Positions 36,863-45,339 of a stretch of DNA of 64,000 nt are shown piece after piece. Where the stretch lies: positions 45,488-109,487 of the forward strand of contig CAVZYN010000013.1 in assembly GCA_963779515.1 (NCBI GenBank), written 5' to 3'. This DNA comes from CAVZYN01 sp963779515. GTDB taxonomy: Bacteria > Pseudomonadota > Alphaproteobacteria > Rhizobiales > Hyphomicrobiaceae. A model generated the notes under the pieces. That model had not been told where the DNA came from and made no database searches. It saw only the letters and a program-made list of their open reading frames with translations. Made by a program: the position numbers and the translations under genes. The stretch's first letter is position 1. Every line of letters begins with the position of its first letter.

Positions 36863-37411
36863 TCAGCGACCGAGAACGGCGACCTTGACCCGCGCCAGCC
36901 CTGCCCCGGTCATGCCGATCGACTGCGCCGCCCGGCGCGACAAATCGATGATCCGTCCCGACACGTAGGGCCCACGATCGTTGATCACGACGTCGACGGA
37001 GTTGCCGTTGTCGAGCCGCGTCACCCTGACCCGCGTCCAGAACGGCAAGGTCTTGTGCGCCGCCGTGTACGCGTCCGGATTGAACCGCCCGCCGGTCGCC
37101 AGCGCCTGCGGCTGCCAATAGTACGATGCAATGCCGGTTTCGCCGCCGGACGTCGCCAGACTGCGCTCGGCGACAGCGGGACGCTCTGTCCGGCGCTGCG
37201 GCCGTGAGCCATCGTCAGCCGCGGCCGACGCCGTCCGCTGGCGGCTGCGCCGCCCGGGCGCGGTCGCCGTCCGCCGCGTGGTCGTCGCCGGCGCGCTCTG
37301 CGCCTTTTGATCGGCAATGATCTTCTGCCACCAGTCCTGCGCGTTGGCCTCGTGTGTGGGCGCGGCCGCCCCGATCATCAGGGCCAGTGCCCAAAGCACG
37401 CGATGTTTCAT
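36863..37411 (-). CDS. RlpA-family protein (second copy)
   Basis: From ATG 37411 (MKHRVLWALALMIGAAAPTH) the 182-residue product has a signal peptide ending at EANAQ, a basic Ala/Thr/Arg-rich linker and the RlpA barrel GIASYYWQPQALATGGRFNP, TAAHKTLPFWTRVRV, DVVINDRGPYVSGRIIDLSR. The two paralogues are about 180 bases apart in the same direction. The pair implies duplication; this copy keeps the export signal that the other lacks. Confidence 0.88.
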   Translation of the reverse strand: MKHRVLWALALMIGAAAPTHEANAQDWWQKIIADQKAQSAPATTTRRTATAPGRRSRQRTASAAADDGSRPQRRTERPAVAERSLATSGGETGIASYYWQPQALATGGRFNPDAYTAAHKTLPFWTRVRVTRLDNGNSVDVVINDRGPYVSGRIIDLSRRAAQSIGMTGAGLARVKVAVLGR

Positions 37412-37476
37412 GAGTGTACTCCGTGTTGACGCCACAAGCAGGGCTGGCCCAGCGCAAGCGCGGCGGCCATACGGCT

Positions 37477-37642
37477 CTAGTGTGATGATCGAGAAGTCCG
37501 TTTCATGCCATCGGCACGTGTTTTGACGGACTTCTCGATCTGAATCACACTAGAAAGATTGATCTTCTAGTGTCCCTTTTCGATCGCGAAGTTCGAATTG
37601 AGGCCGCCGAGAACGCGACGAACTTCGCGATCGGGACACTAG
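37477..37642. repeat. Twin-hairpin module, copy 2
   Basis: Same plan as 26284-26450. Hairpin A is 77 bp (37477-37553), spacer 13 bp, hairpin B 76 bp (37567-37642). Outer sequences CTAGTGTGAT...TGAATCACACTAG and CTAGTGTCCCTTTT...GGGACACTAG are the same as copy 1. Inner arms are GATCGAGAAGTCCG in A and GATCGCGAAGTTCG in B, each with its complement. The TGA and TTTT bulges recur. It lies upstream of the second rlpA gene. Confidence 0.9.
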
Positions 37643-37907
37643 CCGAACTCCAGCGCTCCATCGGGGAAAGCACCCTCGTGCCCCTGCAACGGCCGCAAAA
37701 CACCAGCCCCTGGCGGCAGCGTCAACCAAAAACTATGAACCCGATTCAAAGGGTTGTCGCAGCGCATGGTGAAGGGGTGTGAGGGGTGGGCGCTTGAGAA
37801 AGTCTGGCATCTTGGGCCAGACAGGTATCCCACCCAAAGCAGTCTTCATCGCTTGGGTCCCGGCGTAGGGCAAGCCTGCCTCAGCCCCTCGCGCCGCGCG
37901 ACTAGGG

Positions 37908-38180
37908 TCAGTCGCTCTTCGACTTGGATGCAAATAGGTAGCCAACAGCACCTGTAACCAGTGCAAAAAACAATTGGAACGCTTTGTCAGCCAATTGGTC
38001 CTTTGCGAACGAAATAATGAGCAACGAACCGACCACTCCTGCGAAAAGGATAAAACATGCCGTAAGTCTCGGAAGCTCACCCAAACACATACGCAAAAAA
38101 CGTTCGCGAGGCGTTTCCCCGCGAACGTCAAAGACAGATCCCTTTGGCAACGCATCGTCGACAGTGCGTTTCTCAGTCAT
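37908..38180 (-). CDS. Small membrane protein paired with an RHH protein
   Basis: The 90-residue product has two membrane segments (ACFILFAGVVGSLLIISFA and FQLFFALVTGAVGYLFA) after a charged N terminus, and ends KSKSD. ATG 38180 overlaps the stop of the RHH gene by ATGA, so the two are translationally coupled. A DNA-binding RHH protein followed by a short membrane protein recalls some toxin-antitoxin or regulated membrane units. No family was recognised. Confidence 0.65.
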   Translation of the reverse strand: MTEKRTVDDALPKGSVFDVRGETPRERFLRMCLGELPRLTACFILFAGVVGSLLIISFAKDQLADKAFQLFFALVTGAVGYLFASKSKSD

Positions 38181-38489
38181 CTGTCATCCATCGATGTGAT
38201 GAAGAAGAGGCTACGGGCCCTTATTTCTGTGCGGCCACGCCAGGGTGTAAAGTCAACTGGCTCCGGCGTCGTCAGAATGCCGACAATTTCCAGGTCAAGC
38301 TTATCGTCATCTTTCGCAAATCCAAGATGGGTACGGCCTACCTTGATCTCGCTCACGATAAGTTTTGAGCACTGCTAACGCGCGTCGAACAATCTCAGTA
38401 CGCGTCACGACCTCCTCTTCAGCGAGACTGTCGAGGAGTTTCGCGAGATCTTCGCTTACCTCGATATTCAGGCGAACTTTGTTGGTCAT
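38177..38489 (-). CDS. Ribbon-helix-helix protein, frameshifted as read
   Basis: From ATG 38489 the frame reads MTNKVRLNIEVSEDLAKLLD and EIVRRALAVLKTYRE, a CopG/MetJ-type ribbon-helix-helix. An extra base near 38349-38353 breaks the frame. The next frame continues EIKVGRTHLGFAKDDDKLDL and EIVGILTTPEPVDFTPWRG, ending at 38177 in an ATGA overlap with the membrane protein gene. The overlap and clean continuation show the longer product is the real one. Length is 3n+1. GGAG lies six bases before the ATG. The frame also stays open upstream without a good start. Confidence 0.7.
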
Positions 38490-38892
38490 TTGGCGCTCCG
38501 TCTCTCCTCTGGCGGCAGACACAACAACGCATCGCTCGTTCAAGCGGTTAAGGACGAACATGCGTACGTGGTTGGCTGCCAGGTTCAGCGGCACACAGGG
38601 GCATGCACCGCGATTGGCAATCTCGCCAAATGCATCGACATTCGGCGATTCCTCCGCCAGATCATTGTCGCAAGCAATGGTCTGGTGTCGGCAACGTTGA
38701 CGATACGCAAATCACCCAACATCGTCAACACAAAAAATGAGCGAAAAATGAGTTGTTAATGTGCGTGCAATGTGTTAACTATTGGATGTTGAGCTTCATC
38801 TTGTCAATCATAGCGTGCGTCGGAGCGAGGGGGACGGGCTGGCATCCATAGCGATATGGCCGCCAAAATGATCGGGCCAATGGAGAGGGCGC
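38490..38892. other. Intergenic, no clear gene
   Basis: The left part stays open in the RHH frame on the minus strand for about 80 codons but has no convincing start. From about 38700 the sequence becomes AT-richer and carries the inverted repeat GTTAA...TTAAC around 38755-38780, which could be a promoter or operator. Nothing further can be supported. Confidence 0.35.
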
Positions 38893-39090
38893 ATGCCGCA
38901 CCACATCTTCGACAAAATGCCAAAATCTGAACTTGCGGAGAGTAAATGGCAGATGTTGACGCTCGACCAACGTGATCAAATCTTATTCCGGTTCATGGAG
39001 GTACTGCTCTCACCAGATCGAGCAAAATACATTCAATTTCATCGAGACGTTGTGAGAGTAAATATATCGGATGATGCGATTTACCATTGA
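38893..39090 (+). CDS. Hypothetical 65-residue protein
   Basis: ATG 38893 follows GGAGAGGGCGC, a good ribosome binding site. The product (MPHHIFDKMPKSELAESKWQ onward) is hydrophilic and probably helical, without membrane segments. No family recognised. The region is AT-richer than its surroundings and lies next to repeats and an IS, so it may be recently acquired or a gene fragment. Confidence 0.4.
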   Translation: MPHHIFDKMPKSELAESKWQMLTLDQRDQILFRFMEVLLSPDRAKYIQFHRDVVRVNISDDAIYH

Positions 39091-39318
39091 TCTTGGATTC
39101 GGATGGATCGCCTGCACGATGGTAAGAAGAAAAGCTGGCCCAATGGCAATCCTGGATCTGCACGTCGAGCCAACGCTCATGAAGTCAGAAGTGCTATCAA
39201 TCTCCGGTTCGCACTAGCAACCCCAAAGCGGGGGGTGCCTATGATCCATACGCCGTGCGCTTGCATTCGGTCTGTGTTCGCCACGCGATCATTTTCAATC
39301 GCACGCGCGGTGATCCTG

Positions 39319-39342
39319 GATGCCAGGCACGAGGCCTGGCAT
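39319..39342. repeat. Palindromic repeat
   Basis: TGCCAGGC ACGAG GCCTGGCA is a short hairpin in a gene-free stretch. It resembles the many palindromic units that follow the pattern GATGCC...GGCATGAC in alphaproteobacterial intergenic regions. Confidence 0.6.
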
Positions 39343-39398
39343 GACGGCTGACGAGGAGGCCGTCATCTTGGGCCCAGAAAGTCATCGGAAAAATGGGG

Positions 39399-39478
39399 GA
39401 AAAATGGGGACAGTTACCATATAGGTCACAACCCGCGGAAAAATGGGGACAGTTACCATATAGGTCACGAACCCGCGG
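39399..39478. repeat. 39-bp tandem repeat, two copies
   Basis: GGAAAAATGGGGACAGTTAC followed by CATATAGGTCAC and AACCCGC occurs at 39399-39437 and again from 39438, with the start of a third unit just upstream at about 39388. No coding potential is seen. Motifs like ATGGGGACAG often occur at ends of small mobile elements, but no transposase is attached here. Confidence 0.75.
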
Positions 39479-39549
39479 TCCATTCGAATCGTCCGCCCTG
39501 GAAACGCCCCCATTTTCCACCCGCTGTCCCGGATGTCCGCGCGGCCTGA

Positions 39550-39660
39550 ACGCGCGTGCACGTCCGGGATCTTTCGCGGGAGTGTCGGGCACCATCGACG
39601 CGCCAATCGCGCGCGGTAGAGATCCCGGATAGTGCCGCGCCCCGCGCGTCACTTCCGGAA
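39550..39660 (-). repeat. Inverted partial copy of the 203-bp repeat family
   Basis: The reverse complement of this stretch matches the right end of the repeats at 126-328 and 811-1013 (TCCGGAAGTGACGCGCG...GGCACTATCCGGGATCT) and the sequence that follows the second copy (CGCGCGATTGG, GATCCCGG). It ends just before the IS66-bearing repeat. Confidence 0.65.
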
Positions 39661-39822
39661 AAGCGAAGGAAGAGCTGGCGCGGCAGTTTGCTTGCTCGCC
39701 CTTCGACAGGCTCAGGGTGAGGCGGGTCGGGATCGTGTCCTTATTGGTAGTAAGCGCCTCATGAACGTCCTGGACGTCACGGATCGCATTTCGCTTGACG
39801 GGCGGCGGGTGGGCCAGCGACG

Positions 39823-41379
39823 CTATCGCGTCGGTTTCAGCGCGCCTGTCGCGGCGTTCCAGGGCAGCAGCGCCTCGACGTCCGCCAGCGTCTTCGCCTG
39901 CGGCAGTTTTTCGAAGATGTGACGCAGATACGCGAAGGGCTCGAGCCCTGCCGCCTTGCAGGTTTCGATGATGCTGTAGAGCTTCGCCGAGGCGTGCGCG
40001 CCGGCGGGCGTGTCGGAGAAGAGCCATGCCTTTCTGCCGACGACAAACGGGCGGATCGCGTTTTCGCACAGCACGTTGCTGACTTCGATGCGGCCGTCGT
40101 CGAGGTAGCGCGTGAGCTTCGGCCATTCCGCGGCGAGATAGTTGATCGCCTTGCCCGTGTATGTCTGCGGCGGTGCCGCGTTGCGGTTTCGATCGAGCCA
40201 GGCGCGCAACTCGTCCCAGATCGGCCGCGCTTTCTCCTGACGCAGGTTGTGCCGCTGTTCTGCGGACATCTTCGCTTCCCGCGCGATCTTCTCGACCGCA
40301 TAGATCTTGCGCAGGATCAGCAGCGCCTCCGGTGCGAGACCGCGTTCGGTGCCGGCAACAGCATGCTGCGCCTTCACGGCCTCGACGAACTTGCGGCGCG
40401 CATGATCGAGGCAACCGACATGGATGACGCCATCGCGGCGGCCCGCCGCGTCGTAACCACTATAGGCATCCGATTGCAGATAGCCCTTGTACTCGTCGAG
40501 TAACCGCATCGGGATCGCGCCCGCACGTGACGGTGCGTAGTCGTAGAGGATGATGTGCTGTCCCGGCACTCCGCCTCGTCGCACCCACATGAATGACTTC
40601 GCCTGCGCGCGGCGATCATCTTCCTTCAACACCTGCACCGTCGTCTCATCCATCTGCAGGATGTCGTAAGATAGCTGCGTCTCGTGCATCAGGTTGATCA
40701 GCGGCGTGACGAGATCGCCGAGCTTGATCATCCAGACCGCCATGGTCGTGCGCGACAGCGCGATCCGGTAGCGCGCGAGAATGCCTTCCTGGCGATACAG
40801 CGGCAGGCCATCGGCGTATTTCGACACCGTGATGAATGCGGCAAGACCCGGCGACGCGTTGCTCTTCGGTAGAGGCTGTGCCGGCATATCCGCCGTCACG
40901 ACGGCCGCGCGATCGTGGCTCGTACCTTCGCATGACCGGCATGCGTACTTGAATCGCACATGCTGCAGCACCTGCGCGCGCGCCGGGATCAGGTCGAACT
41001 GTTCGCTGGTCACTTCGCCGATGCGCGTTAACGCGCACCCGCACGGGCACGCCTTTTGGTCATCGGCAATATCGTGCTCGATCCGCACGCGCGGCAGCGT
41101 CGCGTCGATCGGCTTCCTCTTGCCACGCTCGCGCGTGTGGGCGGGAACTGTGATCTCGCTCGCGCCCGGCGCGGATGCTTCGTTGCCATCCGCAGCGCCG
41201 CCAAGATGCTCCACTTCGTTGAACAGATCGAACTGCGCCAGCGTGGAAAGCTTTTCCGATTTCGGCGCGAACGTCTTCACTGTCGCAAGCCGCAATTGCT
41301 CCTCAAGGATCGCGATGCGCGCTTTGAGCGCTGCGATCTCTTCGCGCTCAGGCATTGATGATGTGTCAAAAGTGCCCAC
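39823..41379 (-). CDS. tnpC: IS66 transposase TnpC
   Basis: The 518-residue product has the IS66 arrangement: an N-terminal leucine-zipper-like helix (EEIAALKARIAILEEQLRLA), a zinc-binding segment (CPCGCALTRIGEV, CRSCEGTSH), and the DDE domain with LQMDETTVQVL, YLQSDAYSGYDA and HARRKFVEA, and a C-terminal helix with NAIRPFVVGRKAWLFSDT. Start at GTG 41379 or ATG 41355. No frame defect seen. Confidence 0.95.
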   Translation of the reverse strand: MGTFDTSSMPEREEIAALKARIAILEEQLRLATVKTFAPKSEKLSTLAQFDLFNEVEHLGGAADGNEASAPGASEITVPAHTRERGKRKPIDATLPRVRIEHDIADDQKACPCGCALTRIGEVTSEQFDLIPARAQVLQHVRFKYACRSCEGTSHDRAAVVTADMPAQPLPKSNASPGLAAFITVSKYADGLPLYRQEGILARYRIALSRTTMAVWMIKLGDLVTPLINLMHETQLSYDILQMDETTVQVLKEDDRRAQAKSFMWVRRGGVPGQHIILYDYAPSRAGAIPMRLLDEYKGYLQSDAYSGYDAAGRRDGVIHVGCLDHARRKFVEAVKAQHAVAGTERGLAPEALLILRKIYAVEKIAREAKMSAEQRHNLRQEKARPIWDELRAWLDRNRNAAPPQTYTGKAINYLAAEWPKLTRYLDDGRIEVSNVLCENAIRPFVVGRKAWLFSDTPAGAHASAKLYSIIETCKAAGLEPFAYLRHIFEKLPQAKTLADVEALLPWNAATGALKPTR

Positions 41380-41432
41380 GTCTCAGGCATAACTGATTTG
41401 CGCGTGCTTCGCCCGTCACGCTGGAGAGTTCT

Positions 41433-41849
41433 TCACAATACGCTGCGATATTCGAGGGCGCGATGGGGCTTGAGATGCTTCAGATCGAGCCCTTCGAGCA
41501 GCCATAGGAACTGCGCTTCGGTGAGCGTCACGACCGGTGGCCGTGCCGTTTCGCTCGCGAGCGGCGCCAGGTGCACCGGCCACTTGAAGCGCTCCTCTTC
41601 CAGCCGCTTCTGCCACAGGCAGAAGCCCGAGCGTTGCCAGTAGAGCACCTTGATCTGGTTCTTCCGCTTGTTGGTGAAGCAGAACAGATTGCGGCTGAAC
41701 GGATCGAACCGTAGCGTCGCCTCGACCACCACGGAAAGCCCATTGATGCCGAGCCGGAAGTCCACTGGCTCCTGCGCGATATAGATCGTGATGTCCCCAA
41801 ACGTCGGCGGAGACACCGCCGACCTGCGCTTGCCCAAAACGCCCGCCAT
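41433..41849 (-). CDS. tnpB: IS66 accessory protein TnpB
   Basis: The 138-residue product matches the IS66 Orf2 family: ITIYIAQEPVDFRLGINGLS, FCFTNKRKNQIKVLYWQRSG and FCLWQKRLEEERFKWP. It is needed for transposition of canonical IS66 elements, but its exact role is unclear. It is slightly longer than usual at the N terminus. It precedes tnpC by about 50 bases. Confidence 0.92.
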   Translation of the reverse strand: MAGVLGKRRSAVSPPTFGDITIYIAQEPVDFRLGINGLSVVVEATLRFDPFSRNLFCFTNKRKNQIKVLYWQRSGFCLWQKRLEEERFKWPVHLAPLASETARPPVVTLTEAQFLWLLEGLDLKHLKPHRALEYRSVL

Positions 41850-41930
41850 GACCGCCCCGCTGATCGATTGCAGCGGTCAATATGAACGCATTCAAGCCTC
41901 AACGGCAGAAGCCGATCATGAGGCGCTTAC

Positions 41931-42772
41931 GATTGGTAAACTGTCCCGGCATTTTCCCCACGTTCCTTCGTCATTCCGGCACCCGCGGCACGGGCACAAG
42001 CTCCGGCCGGAACCTAAGCGAGCTGCCCCGAGTTCGATGGCTGCTTGGGTTCCGGCCTTCGCCGGAATGACGTGGGGAGAGAGGCGCGGTCTGGCGCGAC
42101 AGTTTGCTTGCTCGCCTCTGGCAAGAGCTTTCTCTCGCTCGCCTCCGGCAAGACGGCCGCTCGCCCTTCGACAGGCTCAGGGTGAGGCGGGTCGACGGCC
42201 CTCGGGTGCCCAATCCGCCTCATGGTGAGCCTGTCGAACCATGGGCGGCCGGGGTGGCGCGACAGTTTGCTTGCTCGCCTCCGGCAAGACGGCTGCTCGC
42301 CCTTCGACAGGCTCAGGGTGAGGCGGGTCGGGATCGTGTCCTTGATTGGTAAACTGTCCCGGCATTTTCCCCACGTTCCTTCGTCATTCCGGCACCCGCG
42401 GCGCGGGCACAAGCTCCGGCCGGAACCTAAGCGAGCAGCCCCAAGTCGATGGCTGCTTGGGTTCCGGCCTTCGCCGGAATGACGTGGGGAGAGAGGCGCG
42501 GGGTGGCGCGACAGTTTGCTTGCTCGCCTCCGGCAAGAGCTTTCTCTCGCTCGCCTCCGGCAAGACGGCTGCTCGCCCTTCGACAGGCTCAGGGTGAGGC
42601 GGGTCGACGGCCCTCGGGTGCCCAATCCGCCTCATGGTGAGCCTGTCGAACCATGGGCGGCCGGGGTGGCGCGGCAGTTTGCTTGCTCGCCTCCGGCAAG
42701 AGCTTTCTCTCGCTCGCCTCCGGCAAGACGGCCGCTCGCCCTTCGACAGGCTCAGGGTGAGGCGGATCGGGA
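41931..42772. repeat. 413-bp repeat in tandem, about two copies
   Basis: GATTGGTAAACTGTCCCGGC begins copies at 41931 and 42344. Each carries CCGCGGC(A/G)CGGGCACAAGC, GGTTCCGGCCTTCGCCGGAA and one or more units of CGCCCTTCGACAGGCTCAGG and its inverted partner GAGCCTGTCGAACCATGG. The second copy has an extra 26-27 bp CTCGCCTCCGGCAAG unit and diverges at about 42772. The tail of a further copy lies left of the IS66 element (about 39678-39749). No coding support. Confidence 0.88.
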
Positions 42773-42969
42773 GAACCCCGCGCCCTCCACGTCAAACGGA
42801 GCGTGCGAACCGCCCGACGCTTTGCCAGATCCACGTCGAGAGCAAAATGGGGACCCCATCGCGGGCCACGTGCGAGCCCATCGCCGAAACGCGCAAAAAA
42901 TGCGCATCATCATCGCGGAAACGCGCGCGCGAGACGCGCAACGAACGTATCAGCCGCGCGCGTCATCGA
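42773..42969. other. Intergenic, nothing supported
   Basis: Short spacer between the repeat array and the SDR gene stop. It is rich in CGCG motifs and runs of short frames; no gene, terminator or known repeat is supported. Confidence 0.3.
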
Positions 42970-43749
42970 TCACAACGGCCCAGGATACCCGCCGCCGTCG
43001 ATCAACACGTTCTGTCCGGTGATGTAGCCCGCGTGCGCCGAGCACAGGAACGCGACCGTCGCGCCGAACTCGTCCGTGGTGCCGAAGCGTTTCGCGGGCA
43101 CCGCGGCACGCCGTTCCGCATCGATGTCCGCCAGCGCCCGGCCGGTTTTTTCCGCCAGCGACTTCGACGTGTTGCGCAGCCGGTCCGTATCGAACGGTCC
43201 CGGCAGAATGCCGTTGATCGTCACGTTCTTGCCCGCCGCCTTGCGCGCAAGAATAGCGACGGCGCCGGTCAAGCCGAGACGCGCGCCGTTCGAGAGCTCC
43301 AAACTCGCGATCGGATTCTTGATTGACGCCGACGTGATGTTGACGATGCGCCCGAACCCGCGATCCATCATGCCGTAGATCGTCGCATGGATCAGCGCGA
43401 TCGGCGTCAGCATGTTGCCCTCGACCGCGGCGCGCCAGTGATCGAGTGAGAAGTCCTTGAAGTCCCCCGGCGGTGGACCCCCGGCATTGTTGATCAGGAT
43501 GTCGGGATTGGGACAGGCGGCGAGCAACGCTGCGCGCCCCGCCTCCGTCGTCACGTCGCCGGCGACGGTCGTTACTTTCACGCCGGTCGCCTTGCGGATC
43601 TCCTCCGCCGTCGCCTCCAGCGCGTCCTTGCCGCGCGCCGTGATCACGACATTGACGCCATCCTTCGCCAGCGCCATCGCGCAGCCCTTGCCGAGCCCCT
43701 TCGACGCCGCGCACACGATCGCCGTCTTGCCTTTGATACCGAGATCCAT
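42970..43749 (-). CDS. SDR-family oxidoreductase without the usual catalytic Tyr/Lys
   Basis: The 259-residue protein has the SDR cofactor loop (CAASKGLGKGCAMAL), GDVT and the NNAGG motif, and the active-site Ser in VNITSASIK. Where the YxxxK motif should follow, it reads LSNGARLGLTG, so Tyr and Lys appear replaced by Ser and Arg. A related group with LSNGAR is common in Hyphomicrobiales. End motif VLIDGGGYPG is typical. Annotated as 3-oxoacyl-ACP reductase-like, but catalysis by the classical mechanism is doubtful. Confidence 0.85.
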   Translation of the reverse strand: MDLGIKGKTAIVCAASKGLGKGCAMALAKDGVNVVITARGKDALEATAEEIRKATGVKVTTVAGDVTTEAGRAALLAACPNPDILINNAGGPPPGDFKDFSLDHWRAAVEGNMLTPIALIHATIYGMMDRGFGRIVNITSASIKNPIASLELSNGARLGLTGAVAILARKAAGKNVTINGILPGPFDTDRLRNTSKSLAEKTGRALADIDAERRAAVPAKRFGTTDEFGATVAFLCSAHAGYITGQNVLIDGGGYPGPL

Positions 43750-43903
43750 GACTGAGCCCTATGCTGGAAATTGCGCGCCCAGCATGGGCATTTATCGCCT
43801 GTCCCGCAAGCATTTCAAACGCATACCGTCATCCCGGACAACGACAGCGCAGCTGGAGGCAGATCCGGGACCCAGCGCAATACCAGGCGCAGCCGCCACT
43901 CTC

Positions 43904-44902
43904 TCACTTGATCCCGCGGCGCACCCGCCAGATCTCTTCCTGCACGCCGATGTCGGCCAGCATGCGGTCGATCAGCAGGCAGGTGCGCTTGAACAGGTCG
44001 GAGCCACGGCGATAGTCGGCGGCGGCGAAGAAGTCGCAGCGCCCGGCCTTGAACAGATCGACGCACTTGGCGCGGCCCTTGCCGCCCGCCGGATGCACCG
44101 CGATCGCGTGCCCGCCGCTCTTGCGCACCACCGCCATCGACGGCACGTCCGTATCGCCATCGCCGAAGTAGATCATGTTCGAGAACGGGATCGGCCGTTG
44201 CGCCTCAGGCATGTGGTGATTGATGCTGTCGCCGAGGTTCTCGATGCCTTTGTTGATGCGGAACAGATACTGCGTCTTGCCGGTGTCGGTGATCACGCGC
44301 TTCGGATACGGCAGATCGTAGGCGTCGAACCAGTATTCGCTGGCGAACACATTGTGGAATTTGCCGTAGATCGGCGTGCCCTCGACGATCTCCGTCAGCC
44401 CCGATGAAATCAGATAGTGCCGAAGCTCCACGCCTTTGCTCTCCGCGCGCAGCTGCACATAGGCGCGGATCTCGTCGAACCACTCCATCACGCCCGGAAA
44501 CAGCTCGACATCGCGCCCTTGCGCCACGAGATCCGCGCGATCGACGCGCACGCCCCGCTCCTTCGCCTTCTTATAAAGCAGGTGCATGTACGTGATCAGC
44601 GAATCCGCACCCTGCTCCTTGGCAATTCTGTTGCTCTCCGCCCAAAACTCCTTCGCATCGACCCCGAGCTTCGGCAGAAACGCATATTCCTGCATCGGCT
44701 TCGGCGAAAGTGTGCCGTCAAAATCGTAAACCAGCGCGATGGTCTTCTTGTCGTATTGGCCCTTGATCGGCCGCTTGGCCTTGGCGGCTTTGCCGGCCGC
44801 TTTCGCTGCTCGGCCCCGCTCGAGTCCGTCTGCATTTCCGGCGCGCTCCGGCCCGAGCTTGTCGACGGCTGCTTTGTGCCGCCCTGTCACGCGTTCGACC
44901 AT
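43904..44902 (-). CDS. HAD-superfamily hydrolase
   Basis: The 332-residue product has motif I VYDFDGTLSPKPMQ near residue 58, motif II-like ISSGLTEIVEG, a Lys in the IENLGDSIN region and motif IV YFGDGDTDVPSM. This makes it a phosphatase-type HAD protein. An N-terminal extension of about 50 residues is rich in Ala, Lys and Arg (AAKAAGKAAKAKRP). Substrate unknown. It is upstream of, and in line with, the SDR gene. Confidence 0.85.
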   Translation of the reverse strand: MVERVTGRHKAAVDKLGPERAGNADGLERGRAAKAAGKAAKAKRPIKGQYDKKTIALVYDFDGTLSPKPMQEYAFLPKLGVDAKEFWAESNRIAKEQGADSLITYMHLLYKKAKERGVRVDRADLVAQGRDVELFPGVMEWFDEIRAYVQLRAESKGVELRHYLISSGLTEIVEGTPIYGKFHNVFASEYWFDAYDLPYPKRVITDTGKTQYLFRINKGIENLGDSINHHMPEAQRPIPFSNMIYFGDGDTDVPSMAVVRKSGGHAIAVHPAGGKGRAKCVDLFKAGRCDFFAAADYRRGSDLFKRTCLLIDRMLADIGVQEEIWRVRRGIK

Positions 44903-45339
44903 GACCCACTCCGCGTCATTGTTGCCTTATGCAACCCATCCGAGATCCATGCCCGATTCGCCCGCCGGCAACAAAGAATCTGTCTTGGCCAGGGGCCGGA
45001 CCTCGCCGGACGGCGCCGTCGCAGCTTTACGGAACATGCAATGCAACAATCATCGAAGCGAGAACTAAAACCATATAATTTCAATGCATTATGCAGGGGC
45101 GCCCGGAATATTCAACGATTGAGCGAAGCTTTCGTCGTTTTTGAGAACAGATCGCTCCTCCCAAAGTCGAAGGCCCAACCACCTCGATTTGCGCCTACGG
45201 ACGAAAATTAACGCTCTGCTGTCAAGCCCACCGGCGCGCTTGTCCGTATACCAACACCCAGAGAGCAAGGGCGAGTTCCGAAACGGTTTGATCGCCTGTT
45301 TTACAGATAAACAGTAGAGCCCAAGGGCTGGAGACGACC
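44903..45339. other. Intergenic region upstream of marR
   Basis: No gene is supported. The middle part (about 45050-45200) is AT-richer. The right end holds the inverted repeat described at 45296-45314 and the ribosome binding site GGAG before the regulator's ATG. Confidence 0.4.
45296..45314. promoter_or_regulatory. Possible MarR operator
   Basis: CTGTTT-N7-AAACAG is an inverted repeat 25 bases before the MarR start codon. Position and symmetry fit autoregulation by the regulator. No experimental support; short AT-rich repeats can arise by chance. Confidence 0.4.

Larger units (their letters stand above)
39750..41930 (-). mobile_element. IS66-family element inserted in a repeat
   Basis: The 2181-bp element has 15-bp perfect inverted ends, GTAAGCGCCTCATGA (39750-39764) and its complement (41916-41930). 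The right flank GATTGGTA and left flank ATTGGTA are the 8-bp target duplication, the left copy missing one G. The uninterrupted site CCTTGATTGGTAAACTG is present at about 42341-42357 in the neighbouring repeat copy. The element holds tnpB and tnpC; only about 80 bases remain for tnpA, so tnpA is absent or lost. Confidence 0.92.

Noticed and set aside
39103..39351. A plus-strand gene in the gap before IS66
   Set aside because: Weak start, no homology recognised, and it runs into palindromic repeats.
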